A program made the position numbers and the translations under genes. This document shows, piece after piece, positions 62,863 through 64,000 of a DNA stretch of 64,000 bases. The first letter of the stretch is position 1. Every line of letters begins with the position of its first letter. The notes under the pieces are model-generated. The model ran no database searches and had not been told where the DNA came from. It saw nothing but the letters and a program-made list of their open reading frames with translations. The stretch is from Evansella halocellulosilytica (GTDB lineage Bacteria > Bacillota > Bacilli > Bacillales > Salisediminibacteriaceae): assembly GCF_002335745.1 (NCBI RefSeq), contig NZ_NIST01000001.1:3217295-3281294 (forward strand), given 5' to 3'.

Positions 62863-64000
62863 AAGGATACCTTCTGATAAAGTTAAAGTATCCACACAAA
62901 AACAGAATCGGAGGTATCCTTATGTATAAAGATTATAACATGAATCAAATCATTTTGCCGATGGATTTAGCCTATAAACTTCAGGAAAATGATATCGCTT
63001 TTGCCGTGAATGATATGGTAGAAGCCATCCCCGATGAGGCATTCAGTGGATTTTTACGTACAACGGGCTGTCCGGCCTATCATCCCAGAATGATGATGAA
63101 GATCATCCTTTGCGCCTATACACAATCTGTCTTCTCTGGGAGAAAAATTGAGGAGCTTTTGAAAGACAGTGTTCGGATGATGTGGCTGGCGCAAGGGTAT
63201 GAACCAAGCTACCGTACGATCAACCGTTTTAGGGTACACCATGAAGTCCAAGAATTACTACGTCAGTGTTTCGTTCAATTCCGTTGTCAGCTGGTTAAAG
63301 AAAAGGTGATTGAAGATGAATCGATCTTCATCGATGGCACAAAGATTGAGGCAAATGCAAATAAGTTTACGTTTGTCTGGCGTAAATCCGTTGAAAGGTA
63401 CAGCACCCGTTTAGTTGAGAAATCCAATCAACTCTATGAGGAACTTCTAGAACATGAGATCATTCCTGCAATAGAACGGGATAGCCAAAAAGAACTGTCT
63501 AACAAGGAGCTCGAAGAGGTCGTTCAGAAGTTGGATGAAACCATTGAAGGTTACGATAACCGGATTGAAACGACTCAAGACACACAGAAACGAAAACAAC
63601 TTCGCTCAGAACGGAAAGCACCTAAACAGTACCGTAAAAAGTTCAAGGATTTTGCCGCGCGTAAACAAAAATACAAGCAGGATCTTGCGACCCTGGGAGA
63701 TCGAAACAGCTATTCCAAGACAGACCATGATGCCACGTTTATGCGGATGAAAGATGACTATATGAAAAATGGTCAACTGAAAGCAGGGTATAATCTGCAA
63801 ATTGCCACTGAAGGACAGTACACGCTTGCTTATGACATCTTTCCAAATCCTACTGATACGCTGACGTTTATTCCTTTTCTTAATAAAATTGAGAAATGGT
63901 TCTTCTCGTTGCCCTCTTACATAGTGGCCGATGCCGGATATGGAAGCGAACAGAATTACGATGACGTTTTAAACATTCGCCAGCGGACGCCCCTAATCAC
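62863..64000 (+). mobile_element. IS1182-family element, IS copy 3 (runs off the right edge)
   Basis: Leader inverted repeat AAGGATACCT (62863-62872) and AGGTATCCTT (62912-62921) brackets the region before the transposase start and covers its GGAGG. The left terminus is not certain. A decayed relative of this 5' end lies at 48507-48685. Confidence 0.75.
62922..64000 (+). CDS. IS1182-family transposase (3' end outside window)
   Basis: Open without a stop from the ATG at 62922 to the window edge, 359 codons. Reads [80 protein letters not shown] and [16 protein letters not shown], so the catalytic segments are intact. A different lineage from copies 1 and 2 within the same family. Confidence 0.92.
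   Translation, partial: MYKDYNMNQIILPMDLAYKLQENDIAFAVNDMVEAIPDEAFSGFLRTTGCPAYHPRMMMKIILCAYTQSVFSGRKIEELLKDSVRMMWLAQGYEPSYRTINRFRVHHEVQELLRQCFVQFRCQLVKEKVIEDESIFIDGTKIEANANKFTFVWRKSVERYSTRLVEKSNQLYEELLEHEIIPAIERDSQKELSNKELEEVVQKLDETIEGYDNRIETTQDTQKRKQLRSERKAPKQYRKKFKDFAARKQKYKQDLATLGDRNSYSKTDHDATFMRMKDDYMKNGQLKAGYNLQIATEGQYTLAYDIFPNPTDTLTFIPFLNKIEKWFFSLPSYIVADAGYGSEQNYDDVLNIRQRTPLI

Overview
The window comes from a low-GC, endospore-forming member of the Bacillaceae. The evidence is gene order and protein content: sigF, a full spoVA operon, lysA, ppiB, a riboflavin operon, scpAB, dacF-spmAB, rluB, resABCDE, then serA, fer, ypbB-recQ-ypbD-ypbE-ypbF, mecB, gudB, ypdA, ansA, prsW, sleB-ypeB. This is the classic Bacillus subtilis order with local insertions. 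Several exported proteins (SurA-like lipoprotein, SleB linker, YpeB, ResB loop) are strongly acidic, which suggests, but does not prove, a salt- or alkali-adapted relative.

Bases 1-9430 hold the 3' part of sigF, the seven-gene spoVA operon (A-B-C-D-Eb-Ea-F), a lysine riboswitch with its terminator, a complete group IIC intron sitting directly after that terminator, and lysA. Bases 9500-19450 hold ppiB, an FMN riboswitch and ribD-ribE-ribBA-ribH-ribT, ypuF on the opposite strand, scpA-scpB-ypuI, and a sodF-like superoxide dismutase. Bases 19540-26035 hold a decayed transposase start, a DUF421 membrane protein and a one-pass membrane protein (minus strand), a second spoVA operon (lipoprotein, spoVAC, spoVAD, spoVAEb) and dacF-spmA-spmB. 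Bases 26400-35065 hold rluB, the cytochrome c maturation genes resABC, the ResDE two-component system, moaB and a PduO-type cobalamin adenosyltransferase.

Bases 35150-46360 hold an intact IS1182-family element, a SurA-like lipoprotein, serA, a LysM-M14 peptidase, ferredoxin and the ypbB-recQ-ypbD-ypbE-ypbF run, followed by three small unassigned genes. Bases 46500-58790 hold a cre-controlled fhs, a MerR/B12-type regulator, mecB, gudB, ypdA, ansA, prsW, a small CxxC protein and the germination pair sleB-ypeB. From 58790 to the right edge the window is a mobile-element patch: an IS110-family element with a long 3' non-coding end, a frameshifted IS1182-type element, and a third IS1182-type element running off the edge.

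Sporulation and germination dominate: SigF, two sets of SpoVA channel components, DacF and SpmAB for core dehydration and cortex, and SleB/YpeB for cortex lysis. The most unusual features are the group IIC intron lodged between the lysine riboswitch terminator and lysA, the two spoVA sets in which the copy at the ancestral locus looks the more divergent, two families of hairpin-rich dispersed repeats, and transposase leaders arranged so that only read-through transcripts can hide the ribosome-binding site. No rRNA, tRNA or CRISPR array was seen.
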